Assembly (NCBI GenBank): GCA_023213315.1 | Contig: JAKCPI010005696.1 | Coordinates: 124,001 to 188,000 of the forward strand | Length of the DNA stretch: 64,000 nt | Direction: 5' to 3' | Source of the DNA: Euborellia annulipes | Lineage: Eukaryota > Arthropoda > Insecta > Dermaptera > Anisolabididae | Shown: piece by piece, positions 42,485 through 54,025 of the stretch | How positions within the stretch are numbered: the stretch's first letter is position 1 | Layout of the letters: each line of letters begins with the position of its first letter | The notes under the pieces: generated by a model | Database searches by the model: none | What the model was told of the DNA's origin: nothing | What the model saw: the letters and a program-made list of their open reading frames with translations, nothing else | Made by a program: the position numbers and the translations under genes

Positions 42485-42838
42485 CCGATCCTTTTCAGTT
42501 TTTTCGATTTTCTCAAAATTCGCTTCAACGATTTTGATTAAATTCAAAAATCAATCATTTTTTGCCTTTAAAACGTATATTCTCATTTTGCCTTTGAATT
42601 CTTTTAAAGCACACTTTACTCTTGTACTAGGAAAGATAGAAGAAATGGTTGCCATGGTAACAAAATATAAATATTTTCCCATGTTTATAAATTTTACATC
42701 TTGAATTCTAATATATCGGCGGAAACTAAATATATGTCGACACAAAAAATCTGATGTGATAAGCACAGAAGACAACTTTCGATTGCCGAAGGTAAGAGAA
42801 AGTTGTGTGCTGTGTGACCAGTCACACCAGATTTTTAC
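42485..42838 (+). repeat. Family A repeat, right half with terminal hairpin
   Basis: CGATTTTCTCAAAATTCGCT, GGTTGCCATGGTAACAAAAT and AACTAAATATATGTCGACAC lead to AAATCTGATGTGATAAGCAC and the inverse TGACCAGTCACACCAGAT. The left half is absent. Confidence 0.8.
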
Positions 42839-43586
42839 ACTTTATAAGCTATTTATAATTAAATTAAAAATAATAATAATTGATGAACATCAAATTAAAA
42901 AAAAAAATGAATAGCTATATATTATATAATCTGATTTCATAAACTTTCCTTAATTCAGCAAAAAAAAAAAAATAATAATAATAATATTTCACGATAGTGA
43001 TCTTTAATTTTTTCATGCAATTAAACGAGGGATGAACTCCATTTTTTTTAAGGTTAATATAAGTTGAGGGGAATAATAAAAGGTCAACGATATTCTTACG
43101 AGAATATGAAATACATTTATTTATTTAATAAACAATGGATTTCGCTATCAAGTTTTATAGCTAAAATACGAATAGGCTTTAAATAAACAAAAGGATTCTC
43201 AACGAACGAGGGGAGAGAATGTTCATATTTTTATTAGACCTAAAAGCAGTATTTTCGGTAGATTTCTTTTTAAGTTCAAAGGCTAAAACATCAAACAGTC
43301 GCCATTTGTAGAGAAGAGATGAAAATTGCGAGTGTTTAACATAAAACTAGGCTAATATTCATTTTTTATTGGTTAAAGAGATCTCTAGCAAGCTTTGGGA
43401 TTGGCAATATAGAGAGAGGGGAAAATGCCACCATATATAAACAAATTTCTTTAAAATCGTTAATATATAAAACAAGAATTATTCTTTTGAAATAAAAAAG
43501 AGAGAAATACAAATTTAAGTGTCATTTATTAAATGGGCCATATAAATAACAATGAAAAAAAATTGTTAAACAAGTTTTTTTTTTTT

Positions 43587-44184
43587 ACTTTATCTTACCT
43601 ATATATACGACGTATTTATAAAGTATTGCGTTCTTGTTAAAAATTCGATTTTAATGGAAATACACGTTTTGAGAGTCAAAAAAAGTGGATCCCACAAATG
43701 GTCGAGACGATCTATGAGGTTAAAATTTTATGTTAAAGTGAGGGCACCCCCCTGAGGCGTAAAAATAATCTTTAAAATAAAATCGGCCAAAAAGTACTAG
43801 TACTTTACTGATGTTCTTTTTAAGTTTTTTTTTCGATTTTCTCAAAATTCGCTTTACCGATTTTGATTAAAATTCAAAAATCAATTATTTTTTAGATTCT
43901 TTTTAAAATGTATATTCTCATTTTGCCCTCAAAATTGTTTGAAGTACACTTTACTCTTGTACTTAATAGGAAAGATAGGAGAAACGGTTGCCATGGTAAC
44001 AAAATATAAATACCAGTTATTTTCCCATGTTTATAAATTTTACAAACTTGAATTCTAATATATCGGCGGAAACTAAATATATCTCGACACAAAAAAATCT
44101 GGTGTGTAAGCACAGAACACAACTTTCGATTGCCGAATTTAAGAGGAAGTTGTGTGCTCTGAGACCAGTCACACCAGATTTTTA
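43587..44184 (+). repeat. Family A repeat, near full length
   Basis: It runs from the left hairpin TTTTACTTTATCTTACC through AAAAATTCGATTTTAATGG, AGTACTAGTACTTTACTGAT and GGTTGCCATGGTAACAAAAT to the right hairpin ending CAGTCACACCAGATTTTTA. At about 600 bp it shows the family's complete layout. Confidence 0.85.
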
Positions 44185-44734
44185 TTTTTAACCCTAATAA
44201 CAATCAAACTTTCCAGCTTCTTCTCTGCACTATTACTATCACATCACATTTAATTTAAACAATTATAAAATAAATATTGAAATTTAACTCACAAATTATT
44301 TCCCTTTTAGATAATTGTAAAGTTTAATCATTTTCATCTCTACATAATTTATTTATCCACTGGTAATTGGTTGATATATTCCCGTTTCTTATAGTTGAAG
44401 ACATGGAGGCCAGGTCCCAGGGGATCTCCTCCCAAAGAGCGACCAATTAGGGTCGCTGTTAGTCGAGTGTCCATAGATCCCAAGGGAGATCCGGGAGCCA
44501 AAGTTGCTCTCGAATTCCTGTTCCCGGTCCCTTCTTATCCACTCTTGAAATATTAAATAGACATGGGTGGAGAATGAATAAAAGAAATTCTATTTGAATG
44601 GCGCTAAATGTATTTGCATTTAACCGTCTTTATTAAATTAGAGGGCGAAAAAAACTGACCTAAATAAGAGGAAAAATTATTTAACGTCTTAATCATACCT
44701 CTACTCATATATTTTTAAAATAATTTTTACTTTC

Positions 44735-44775
44735 TCTTACCCTATATATGAAATATATATAGAGAGAAAGTAGAT
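44735..44775 (+). repeat. Solo family A left hairpin
   Basis: TTTACTTTCTCTTACCCTAT, then ATATAGAGAGAAAGTA, with no following family A body. The same solo hairpin appears inside the hAT element at 38935-38975. Confidence 0.7.
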
Positions 44776-45107
44776 AGAATAGTTTTAATACAAAAATTGA
44801 TAAAAAAGCAACAAAAATCGCTTTTAATATAACAATTAAGACAATATTTCGTTGAAATAATTGTTTATTTCGTCACATTAATTACTGCAAAATCCTTAAG
44901 CACCATCCATTCCTCACTACAAATTACTAATCCAATTAAATAAAAATTGTTATCATAAATCTGATTACTTAACAATTATCGTTAACTGTATTTAATAAAA
45001 ATTGCTGCTTGTATTATTTTCTATTTCATTTTTTTAAAATTAGGGCAGTGTTTAAAAATTTTATTTTAGAGAGGGATTTAGGAACCACAAATAACAATTT
45101 TCTTTTT

Positions 45108-45850
45108 TACTTTCTCTTATCTATATATATGTTAATATATATATATATATATATAGAATATTGAATTCATGAAAAAAATTAGATGTCGAGATTTTGATGG
45201 AAATACACGTTTTGAAGTTCACTGAGTCCAAAAAAAAAGGTACCCGCAAAATGGTCTGTCTGTGAATATCTCAAGAACTAAAAGAGCTAGGAGCTTGAAA
45301 TTTAATATTTAGATTAGGTACCCCCCTGGAACCTAACAACAAATTTTTGAACCAAATCGGCCAAAGAGTAGGTCTACTAGTACTCTGCTGATGTACAGTG
45401 AGGGACAATATTAAGTCCCACCCATGCGTTTTCTATTTGTGATTATTTCATTGTTTTTAAACAAATATTATATATTTTTTAATGGAAACTTTCATGGTTC
45501 AAACCGAGAAAATTTCCAATAAAGATTTTCAGTTTCTTTTATAAAAACAATGGAATAATCACAAGTAGAAAATGCATGGGTGGGACTTAATATTGTCCCT
45601 CACTGTACTTGTTTAATTTTTTTCGATTTTCTCAAAATTGACAATTTGATAAAATTTATAAATCCATTATTTTTTGGATGCTCTTTAAAATATCTATCCT
45701 CATTTTGCTCTTGAAATCTTTTGAAGCACGCTTTACTCTTGTACTTCATAGGAAAGATAAGAGAAATTCATATAAATCAATAATTTTTTAGATGCTCTTT
45801 AAAAAGTATATCAGTAAAATCTTTCGTGAAAATTGTTTGAAGTACACTTT
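45108..45850 (+). repeat. Family A repeat interrupted by a MITE
   Basis: The left hairpin and TAGATGTCGAGATTTTGATG, AAATCGGCCAAAGAGTA and CTGCTGATGTA are followed by the MITE at 45396-45605, after which the family A body resumes (CGATTTTCTCAAAATTGAC). The MITE therefore inserted later. The final part is duplicated and decayed. Confidence 0.75.
45396..45605. mobile_element. MITE with CAGTGAGGGACAATATTAAG ends, TA duplication
   Basis: It is 210 bp with long inverted ends (CAGTGAGGGACAATATTAAG ... CTTAATATTGTCCCTCACTG) and TA on both sides. It is nested in a family A copy and belongs with the element at 16047-16253. Confidence 0.85.
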
Positions 45851-47027
45851 ACTGATTTATTTCAGATTTTTTTATTAACTTTTTAAGTCATTTGAAAATA
45901 GGGTAAGCTTTCCCCCATCAAATTGTGTAATGCATTAGAGTTATAATTAAAGATCAGCGACTTGGGTCCCTTAAATTTAAATTGTTTTCAGATTTCTTAT
46001 TTGACGAGCCAAGAAGCAAATCCAATTTTTAGAATGGTTTAATTCGAGAAGATGACTTGTCGTTTTTGGGGCTCCAAGGGCTGATGGAATCTCATGGCGA
46101 AATGATAACCCTCCCCCCTCCCCCTGCCCACCAACTAAATGAGGGTGGAACTGAAAAGGGGGATAACTCGTTTACAATTAACGCCCGTGCCTAATCAAAA
46201 TATAATTAATTCAAGTGAGATTGAACGGGGCATCCATCTTGGATCGAAGACATTTTCGTTGCCTTGAGGATCAGGTGCAGATAAAATTGCAATTTCCCGT
46301 TTGCAGACACGAATTAAGATAGACACCATCCTCCACCCCCTCCCCACCACCGACCCTGTAAGATTTTTGGATGCAATCCTCCCTCTTAGCACACATACAT
46401 CCCTCTCCCCTTTATCTTCCACACCCTTACAACTTGCGAATTTGTCACATTTCCGACACCGTGTCGATGACTTGTGGCAGTTTTAGATGATGACTCAGAC
46501 TTTACTACCCTAAAAGAAAACTTTTTTTTTCCAAAATAGATGAGAAGTTAAGTAAAAGAAAAATCACGGTTGATTTGTAAAATCACTTAAGTAATTCCTG
46601 GAGATGGAAAATAATTTCTTATTAATCATAGTAAATATTTTATTTAATGTAAACTTCCATTCTTACTCATTGAAAAAAATAAAATAAAAATGAAAAAATT
46701 ACTCCATAATGTTTTCTTGGAAATCAGAGACTTCAAGCTCAAACGAACTCACCCCATCTCATAAAATATTACTTTTTCTTAGTTTAGTTGTTAGATAGTT
46801 TTTGATATATCGATATTTAAAAAACTCTATAATAAGATATACGGTCGTATATTCAATAATTATTCAAGAAAACCAGAGATTGGCGCCTTGAACATAGGCA
46901 TTGGAAACGCTTAGCTGTCAATATGGTAGTATGCGATAAGGGAGAGACAATTTTTTTTTATTTACGCAATTCAGACGAGTTCATTCAAATTTTTGTTCTT
47001 TTACTTAATTCTTCGTGTTTTCATGTA

Positions 47028-47475
47028 TTTTTACTTTCTCTTACCTATATATGAATATATATATCGACGTTCTAATTAGTAAAGTGCCTAATTCCATTTT
47101 TGTTTATTTTTTAGGAGAGCCAAAAAAACATTTCATTGTCATTGTTAAACACTTTTTATTTTATTAAAATTCAAAAGTCACTTATTTTTTAGATGCTCTT
47201 TCAAATGTATATTCTCGTTTTGCCCTCAAAATTGTTTGAAGCACACTTTACTCTTGTGCTTCATAGGAAAGATAGGAGAAATGGTTGCCATGGTAACAAA
47301 ATATAAATATTTTCCCATGTTTATAAATTTTACTTCTTGAATTCTAATATATCGTCGAAAACTAAATATATCTTGACAAAAAAAAAAATCTGGTTTGACA
47401 AGCACAGAACACAACTTCGATTACCGAAGGTAAGAGAATGTTGTGTGCTGTGTGACCATCACACCATATTTTTAT
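47028..47475 (+). repeat. Family A repeat with internal gap
   Basis: The left hairpin (ACTTTCTCTTACCTATATAT) is joined by unrelated sequence to GTTTTGCCCTCAAAATTGTT, GGTTGCCATGGTAACAAAAT and the right hairpin ending AGAGAATGTTGTGTGCTGTG. Confidence 0.75.
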
Positions 47476-48278
47476 TATATAAAAAACAATTTTAATTATT
47501 TTTACTTTTTTTTATTGTGGCGTTAATCATTCTTTAAAATTCCGATGCAATCATCCATAATTTTTATTACACATTCAACATAATTTTTTGAAAAATAATA
47601 AATTTAAATCTATTTCCTAGATATATTGTCGAAACTTAAATTAAAAAAAAAAAAAAAACAATTATAAATCAGTAGATCAAATAAAAAAAAAACTTGTTTG
47701 TATAATTAATGGAAATATTTAAATTTTCTTTTAATAAATTTTAACACTAAAAATACTTTATGTTGCAACTATCGTTTAATTCTATATAATATTTGATAGA
47801 CAAACAGTTTCATATTGAATGTACCTCTGTGCTGGCCACACATATTTACCTTGGGTTAAATTAAATAAAATTCTCTACCAAATTTCAAAGGACAGTAGAG
47901 ACTGGAGTAAATTTACATGTCAAATGGACTCATCAATCGGACTTTATTTGAACTTTTAAATAATCTTTATATATATCTCGACGTGTGTTGTGCCCCAATT
48001 TTTAAATTTTTGTTTTTGGGGTTTAAAAAGGGTATTATATATAATTGCATTTATCTCTTCTAACATTTAAATATTAATCACATGTTGATATTCGTCAAAT
48101 TATACTATTCTTTTTTTCTTTTTAATAAAAAGACGTTTTTTACAAAGCCTGTCCAAGGCACGTTGCAAGTGATGCATAGCATATATTTTTATTATTTTTT
48201 TAAATTATGCAGATTTTTTAGATTGAATAGGTGAAGAGGAAGTACAAAGTATAGCAGCTGTATATTTGTTTTATTAAG

Positions 48279-48333
48279 GCCCACTAGGCTGACGTTTCGG
48301 TCTTGATTAAGACCATCTTCAGAGTTTGTGGGT
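48279..48333 (-). ncRNA. Hammerhead ribozyme, intact core
   Basis: On the minus strand: CACCCACAAACT, CTGAAGA, stem II TGGTCTTAATCAAGACC (perfect), GAAA, CGTC, AGCCTAGTGGGC. Stem I pairs CCCAC with GTGGG around internal loops. Stem III is only ACGU, a self-complementary tetranucleotide. Confidence 0.75.
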
Positions 48334-48677
48334 GATATAGGCACGAAAATAAATATTCATAAATTATTTATTTATTTTTATATTTATATTTATTTATAAT
48401 AATTTTCTATATAAAATTAATGTTATAATGATTGTAAATTGTTCAAAAACACTAATAATATAGGCCATCAGACTAATAAAGGTACTACTTGTATCAGTGC
48501 CATTAGTCGTATGTAGGTACTATTCTATATTCGACTGATGGCCTATATTTTTGTTGTTTTCGAACAATTTTCAATCATTATAACATATTAGTTTTATATA
48601 AAAAATACCTTATTTTATATTTTTTTAATACTACATATCAATACGATTGAATATTTATTTACGTACCTATATTGATA

Positions 48678-48732
48678 GCCCACAAGTACTGAAGATGGTC
48701 TTAATTAAGACCGAAACGTCAGCCTAGTGGGC
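48678..48732 (+). ncRNA. Hammerhead ribozyme, intact core
   Basis: GCCCACAAGTA, CTGAAGA, stem II TGGTCTTAATTAAGACC, GAAA, CGTC, AGCCTAGTGGGC. Stem I pairs GCCCAC with GTGGGC. It fits a type I hammerhead with a minimal stem III, the form known in Penelope-like elements, which is thought to cleave best as a dimer. Confidence 0.8.
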
Positions 48733-48804
48733 CTTAATAAATGAAATATACGATAGCTGCTATTCTTCTTCCTTATTTTTTTTTAATATATTTTTGAAAT
48801 GTCA

Positions 48805-49029
48805 ACCAAGTTTAATGTAGGGGTATCTTACTTAAATATAAAATTTCAACCTCCTAGCTTTTTTCATTCTTGAGATATTTTGTTCACAGACATTCATCCA
48901 GAGACACCCCCCCCCCCCCCCACACACAGACAGATCATGTCGCGAAAACGACTTTTTCGGAATAAGGGAACCTCAAAACGTGTATATCCATCAAAATCTC
49001 GACATCGAATTTTTGACATGAATCCAATA

Positions 49030-49085
<56 letters not shown>

Positions 49086-49112
49086 TACATATATACATAG
49101 GTAAGAGAAAGT
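48805..49112 (-). repeat. Family A repeat, left half, minus strand
   Basis: It reads inversely AAGTATTGGATTCATG-type sequence (CATGAATCCAATATTTTC), ATCGAATTTTTGACATG and TAGGTAAGAGAAAGTAAAA. It contains a run of about 13 CT repeats and a TA run, which produced spurious frames. Confidence 0.8.
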
Positions 49113-49849
49113 AAAAAAGTTTGATTTTATCTCAAAGGGGGATTTCATAGTTTTGACTATAAACACATTTGAATAAATTTTTTTTTTTTGCTGAGATATG
49201 CAAAGACTGAAATAATATATTAACTTTTTTTTTCTTTAGCTGCTAAGCTAATCCTACTCTGCTCATTTCCCTGTCTACTGATTTAAATATAAATGCATAA
49301 TGGTGATAGAATGCAGAGGGTTAGCGTCATTGACGTTTTAAATTGGATAAATTCTTGTGTTAAATTTCCTTCTAAACGGATTCTTATCTCATAGATATCT
49401 CTCTGGTGGTGGTGGGGGAGAACTTAAACGATACAATTAACTCCCCATTTCTATGCTTAGTTCGATAGGATAATATTTGAATTGTATATTCCAGGGAAAC
49501 CGTAAGGAAAACACAAGAAAGGTGGAGAGGAAAAACCGATGCTTGTTTATGTTAATGAGATGAACTATCTGTTTAGGGGTGGGTGTAGAAGAGAGGGTAG
49601 CATATGACAACTCAATCCGCCATTCTGAATATGATTATATTTGCCATCTTGGATTCATGAGGGTCTTATGAAAACCTATAAGGAGGTTGTTGGGCGGAGG
49701 GGAGGGGGCGTATATTTATGTGCTAAGGGTGGGGAGAATTGAGTTAATCTATCGTTTGAATACTTCAAAAAAAAAAAAAAAAAAAAGATAGCAAGAAAAC
49801 TGAGGTTGAAATTTTTTTCAAACAATTTCACACATGTACTATAAGCAAT

Positions 49850-50065
49850 CTATCTTACTATTTGAAGAGGAATCTCTTGAGTCATTAGTGGTAGCTTTGG
49901 TGGGAATAGTACTGAGGTGGATTCCCGTTTCCATCCTCATGAGGAAGTATCGCACAAAGAGTTGGATAATATTTTGCCATGAGGTGGATTTGAACTCGAG
50001 TTATTTTCAACTTCAAGCTTGACTGCTTTATCCCCTCGGCTAATAGCTTCCTCTAAGAGAGAGGA
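49850..50065 (-). mobile_element. Degenerate tRNA-like SINE, minus strand
   Basis: On the minus strand an A-box-like TAGCCGAGGGGATAAAGC and a B-box-like GAGTTCAAATCCACC are spaced as in tRNA-headed SINEs. No clear duplication or tail was found. Confidence 0.4.
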
Positions 50066-50274
50066 ATATTACCTCTAAATTTTCTATTACATTTAGGAAT
50101 TCTAGGGTAGGATATAGCACAATAAAAACCTAATATTTTAATATGTAAAATTTAAAAGAATTTTTACTTCGCTCTGATATAACTCATGGAGACCTCTTTA
50201 ATTAAAGAATTGATATTTACTAAAAATAATTCAATTTAATATTTAAGTATATATTTCCTGCAAATTTTATTATA

Positions 50275-50655
50275 AAAAAATCTGGTGTCATTGGTCGCAC
50301 AGCACACAACTTTCACTTACATGGTGCTTGTAACAGCAGAATTTGAAAGAGGATCTTTTTAGATAATTGATAATCTTTTTCGAATTTTAATTAAAATCGT
50401 TGGAGCAAATTTTGAGAAAATTAAGTTTTTCTTTGGCCGATTTTGTTCAAAAGCTTCGTGTCATATGCCAGGGGGTACCTAACTTAAATACCAAATTCCA
50501 TCCTCTTTTCGTTCTTGAGAGGTCCTTGAGGGACCCTCTTTTTTTGAACTCAGGATACCGCAAAACGTGTATTTTCATCAAAATCTCTGCATCGAATTTG
50601 TCACATGAATTTAATAATTTCTCTATATTAACATATATATATAAGTAAGAGATTG
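50275..50655 (-). repeat. Family A repeat, minus strand
   Basis: It starts AAATCTGGTGTCATTGGTCGC, runs through ACGTGTATTTTCATCAAAAT and CATCGAATTTGTCACATG, and ends at the hairpin TATATATAAGTAAGAGATTG. The middle is deleted. Confidence 0.75.
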
Positions 50656-51904
50656 TCAAAATATTTGATTTTTTGAATATTAATATAAAATGTAAAAATT
50701 TCTACATAACTTTGAAGTCAAAAATACGTAATTTAACATATCGAAAAACAAAAAGTCTCTTAAAATAACTACTTTTTTATGCTCAAAAAGAATCTGAAAT
50801 CAAAATTTTAAAATTCAAAAATCTTTTTACGACGAACAGACAGAATTATAGATTACAGTAACGTACAGAGTGCATTGAATATTAAATATGGGATTATAAG
50901 TAAAAAACAAAAACAAAGATGGCGTTTATTTATTTATATCATTCTTTTTGGAGTTTTAAGAACTCCATTATGATATGAAATTTACATGTAAATCATTTTT
51001 AACAAATCTATTAATTACTCTTTATTTGAAAATGAAATGATTTTTTTTTACACTCTTTGAGGAAAAAAATCATTTCCATATATTAATATTATAAACATAC
51101 CACAATCTTTTTTATAAATATTTCCATACTCATAAAAAGATATTAAACTGAGAAAATATGCATTGGGTAAGGCTCAGCTGCAGCTGCAGAGTGGTGCACT
51201 TGGCAATCGATTCGCTGCGTTATTTGTTTGTCAGAAGGGCCTTATGGTCTCATGGCCTTATGGTTTTATGGAGGCAATGTGTTATGGACCAAATGGCACA
51301 ACAAGGCTGTTTGTCCACATATTATAGATTTTGCCATTAAATCAATATGCCTAGTGTAAATTGCAAAAACTCAATTGATTAAAAAAAAAAGAAATCAAAA
51401 CCAAAATAATTTATAATAAAATAAATTATTGATTTTGAATTTCATTTTTAATAATGATTTTCAAAAGTATTAATACCTTATATTCTTAAAAAAACGTATT
51501 TCTCTTGAGGTAATCTTTTTAATTATTATAAAATATTTGGGCTAGGGGAAGTTGTAAAAAATTATGGTATTTTTTACAAACTGTGAGGCGGCCATTTTTA
51601 CCATTCCCTATAATCAGATTCATTCCTCCTTCATACGACCAGCTAGGACAGGGATGGCGGGGGGAGTGGGTCATATTTTTTTAGCATTAGCTCGTGGGTC
51701 ACTAATGCCCATTTGCACGAGAGTTAATTTTAAAAATATTTAACTGAGTATATATTTTTAAAATTAAACATCTTTAAAATTAATTTGGCTTAACGAGTAG
51801 TCTAATAATGGACACGATTTAAAAATGTTTAGTGGGGTTAAAAATTCTTAAGTGTTTGGTGCAAAGCATTAAAAACAAGGAATAACGAAAATTACACATA
51901 GTAA

Positions 51905-51975
51905 ACAACTTTCTCTTGCCGAAGGGTAAGAGAAAGTAGTGTCCTGTGCGACCAGTCACACCAGATTTTTTATTT
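51905..51975 (+). repeat. Solo family A right-terminal hairpin
   Basis: CAACTTTCTCTTGCCGAAGG GTAAGAGAAAGTAGTG is followed by GACCAGTCACACCAGATTTTTT. Only the right end of the family is present. Confidence 0.7.
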
Positions 51976-53474
51976 TATTTTTTTCGTTAATTTATTCACT
52001 AAATGACCGAAATATAAATGAATAATTTCAACCAATCATTAATCCCTAAGAGCTTTGATTTTTTTCATCTTAAATAGTAAATCCACCGCCTTTTCAAGTT
52101 CAAACACAAAGTTATTCCGAGTCCTCTGAAAAAATAAAATATAAATAAAAAATAAGCGAGAGAGAGAGAAAAAGATATAGAGAGAAAAAAAGAGCGCTGC
52201 TCGAGTATCTTATCCTTTGATCCTGGCCACATCTCACTTTTTCTTATTTTCTGATAAAAAAACATCAATAAAATAAGGGAAAAAAAGGAGACCAATTTTT
52301 AAAAGCAACTTGAAAAGGATATTAAAAATTAAAATAGCCAGGACAGCCAATGGATTGTTTTATAATCTAAGTAGTCCCGGCACGATATATTGTCGCAATG
52401 AATAAATTCCAGTTGTCCATGCTAAATGACATTAAAATTCATTGAATGAATGTAGATCCGAGCTGGTGATAAACCCCAGATAAGCCGAGAGTCGTTCATT
52501 TTCTATTTTCTAAAAAAAAAAAATCGATGAGGCGAATATTAATGGTTATATTCGGATGAAGAGGGAAGGGGTCGATTCAAATAGAAAAATTTGAATGAAC
52601 CATTTACCTTGAACGAAATTCAATTTGTTAGGCAAGACGTTTATATATAAATAAATATTTGTTTGTAACTTATTGATTTTTATTTCTGTAATTTCATTTC
52701 TACACCATTTAACAATAAAGAGAAAAACAAAAGAAATGGTAAATAGGTTTTATTTAAAAAAAAAAAAACAAATTGCCAGGAATGAAAAAAGTAACAACAA
52801 ATTCGAGTATTTCCCTTCCTACACCCTTGCCGAAAAGTCAGCGTAGTTGAGGAGTTTCGGTCTACAATTTCTCTCGGCATCACTCATTAAGCTTCAATTA
52901 TTTATTATTAATAATAGAAAGAGAGATATATAATTCTATGAGAGAGTAAAAAAACAAAAACTTAAGAAAAGATGTCCCAGTTTCTTTTGTTCAGGATTTT
53001 AAATGTTTTTTTTTTCTTTGATAAACAAACCTTTTCTGAACTCGTGGATATTAAAACGTTGAGACATACATTTGTTTATTTTTAGGCTTAATAAAAAAAT
53101 AAACATTGTATTTATTTTTTATACGGCCGCGTGCTAAGCACTCGCTTGCTATACACCGTTTCGAAGTTCAAATCCCATCCGGAAGTTGCTGCCATCCCCC
53201 CCTCTATCAAGATGTCCATCTTTCCGGGGCTTTTTAAAAGATTGGTAGTAGCTTGTCACGAAATTAAATCGGCTCGGATACTGAATGGGATCACTAGGAT
53301 TAGGCTAATATATTGGGTAGTTTATTTTTCAAACGAAAGATTTGATCCGACCCTTTTTATTTTAGAATAGCTACTCACATTTCTCCAGTGTCGTTGAAAG
53401 GGTATCTGGCTGAAAAGAGCAAATGAAAATTCTACTTATATAGAAAAAAATAACACTTTATTGATAAAATAACT

Positions 53475-53715
53475 ATTATATTTTTTTTAAATTGATAATA
53501 CCACATTTAACAAAGCTGTGAGTGTTTATTATTGACGAGGCTAATGGCCCCTGGGAATCGAACCCAGGATCTCCAGCCTTTCCGGGGCATAGGTGTGCTG
53601 TCCATTGCACCAGGCCACCGGACCCTCCACCTACACCAACAAAACTCACTAGTCTAGTTTTTTTTAAAGTACGTTTAGACGCCCACACCTGCACCCCCTT
53701 AATCCAGTAGACGAA
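53475..53715 (-). mobile_element. tRNA-derived SINE, minus strand
   Basis: On the minus strand: GGTCCGGTGGCCTGGTGCAA, GGACAGCACACC, CCGGAAAGGCTGGAGATCCT and GGGTTCGATTCCCAGGGGCC, then AACACTCACAGCTTTGTTAAA. This is a tRNA-like head with A and B boxes. The plus-strand sister copy is 150 bp away. Confidence 0.75.
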
Positions 53716-53864
53716 CAGACTGCTTACAGTAGTGTGTTAGAGTAGACCCAGATGTCTGTCCCTCTACTGGATTAAATAGCGGCGGACAAGTGAGAAATTT
53801 TTCTTTAATGTTTCTCACTTAGTTAGTAACTTGCTCGGTTAACTTACATTTAAGGGGTAGTGAG

Positions 53865-54025
53865 TTATGTTAGTGTAAGTCGAGGGTCCGATGGCCCAAT
53901 GCACAGCACGCCGATGCCCCGGAAAGGCCGGAGATCCTGGGTTCGATTTCCAGGGTCCATGGGGCGTTTGGCCTCGCCAACATTAAACACTGACAGCTTT
54001 GCTAAATATATCTATAACTTAGTAA
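53865..54025 (+). mobile_element. tRNA-derived SINE, plus strand (sister of the neighbouring copy)
   Basis: GGGTCCGATGGCCCAATGCA, CCCCGGAAAGGCCGGAGATC, TGGGTTCGATTTCCAGGGTC, then AACACTGACAGCTTTGCTAAA. It matches the minus-strand copy at 53475-53715 with moderate divergence, so the two form an inverted pair. Confidence 0.75.

Larger units (their letters stand above)
48235..48785. mobile_element. Inverted pair of hammerhead retroelement units, both with intact cores
   Basis: The left end (ATAGCAGCTG..AAGGCCCACTAGGCTGACGT) and right end (ACGTCAGCCTAGTGGGCCTT..CGATAGCTGC) are inverse. Each carries a hammerhead. The arms continue inward (AATGATTGTAAATTGTTCAA, ATAGGCCATCAGAC) almost to the centre near 48505. 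No reverse transcriptase frame is present. Confidence 0.75.

Noticed and set aside
48894..49166. 90-codon minus frame with RERERERE
   Set aside because: It is translated from a CT/TA microsatellite inside a family A repeat.
53521..53650. True tRNA genes at the tRNA-like segments (14.7, 29.1, 53.6, 53.9 kb)
   Set aside because: They have A and B boxes, but the arms do not fold cleanly; the copies at 14.7 and 29.1 kb also have A-rich tails and target duplications, so all are best read as SINE heads.
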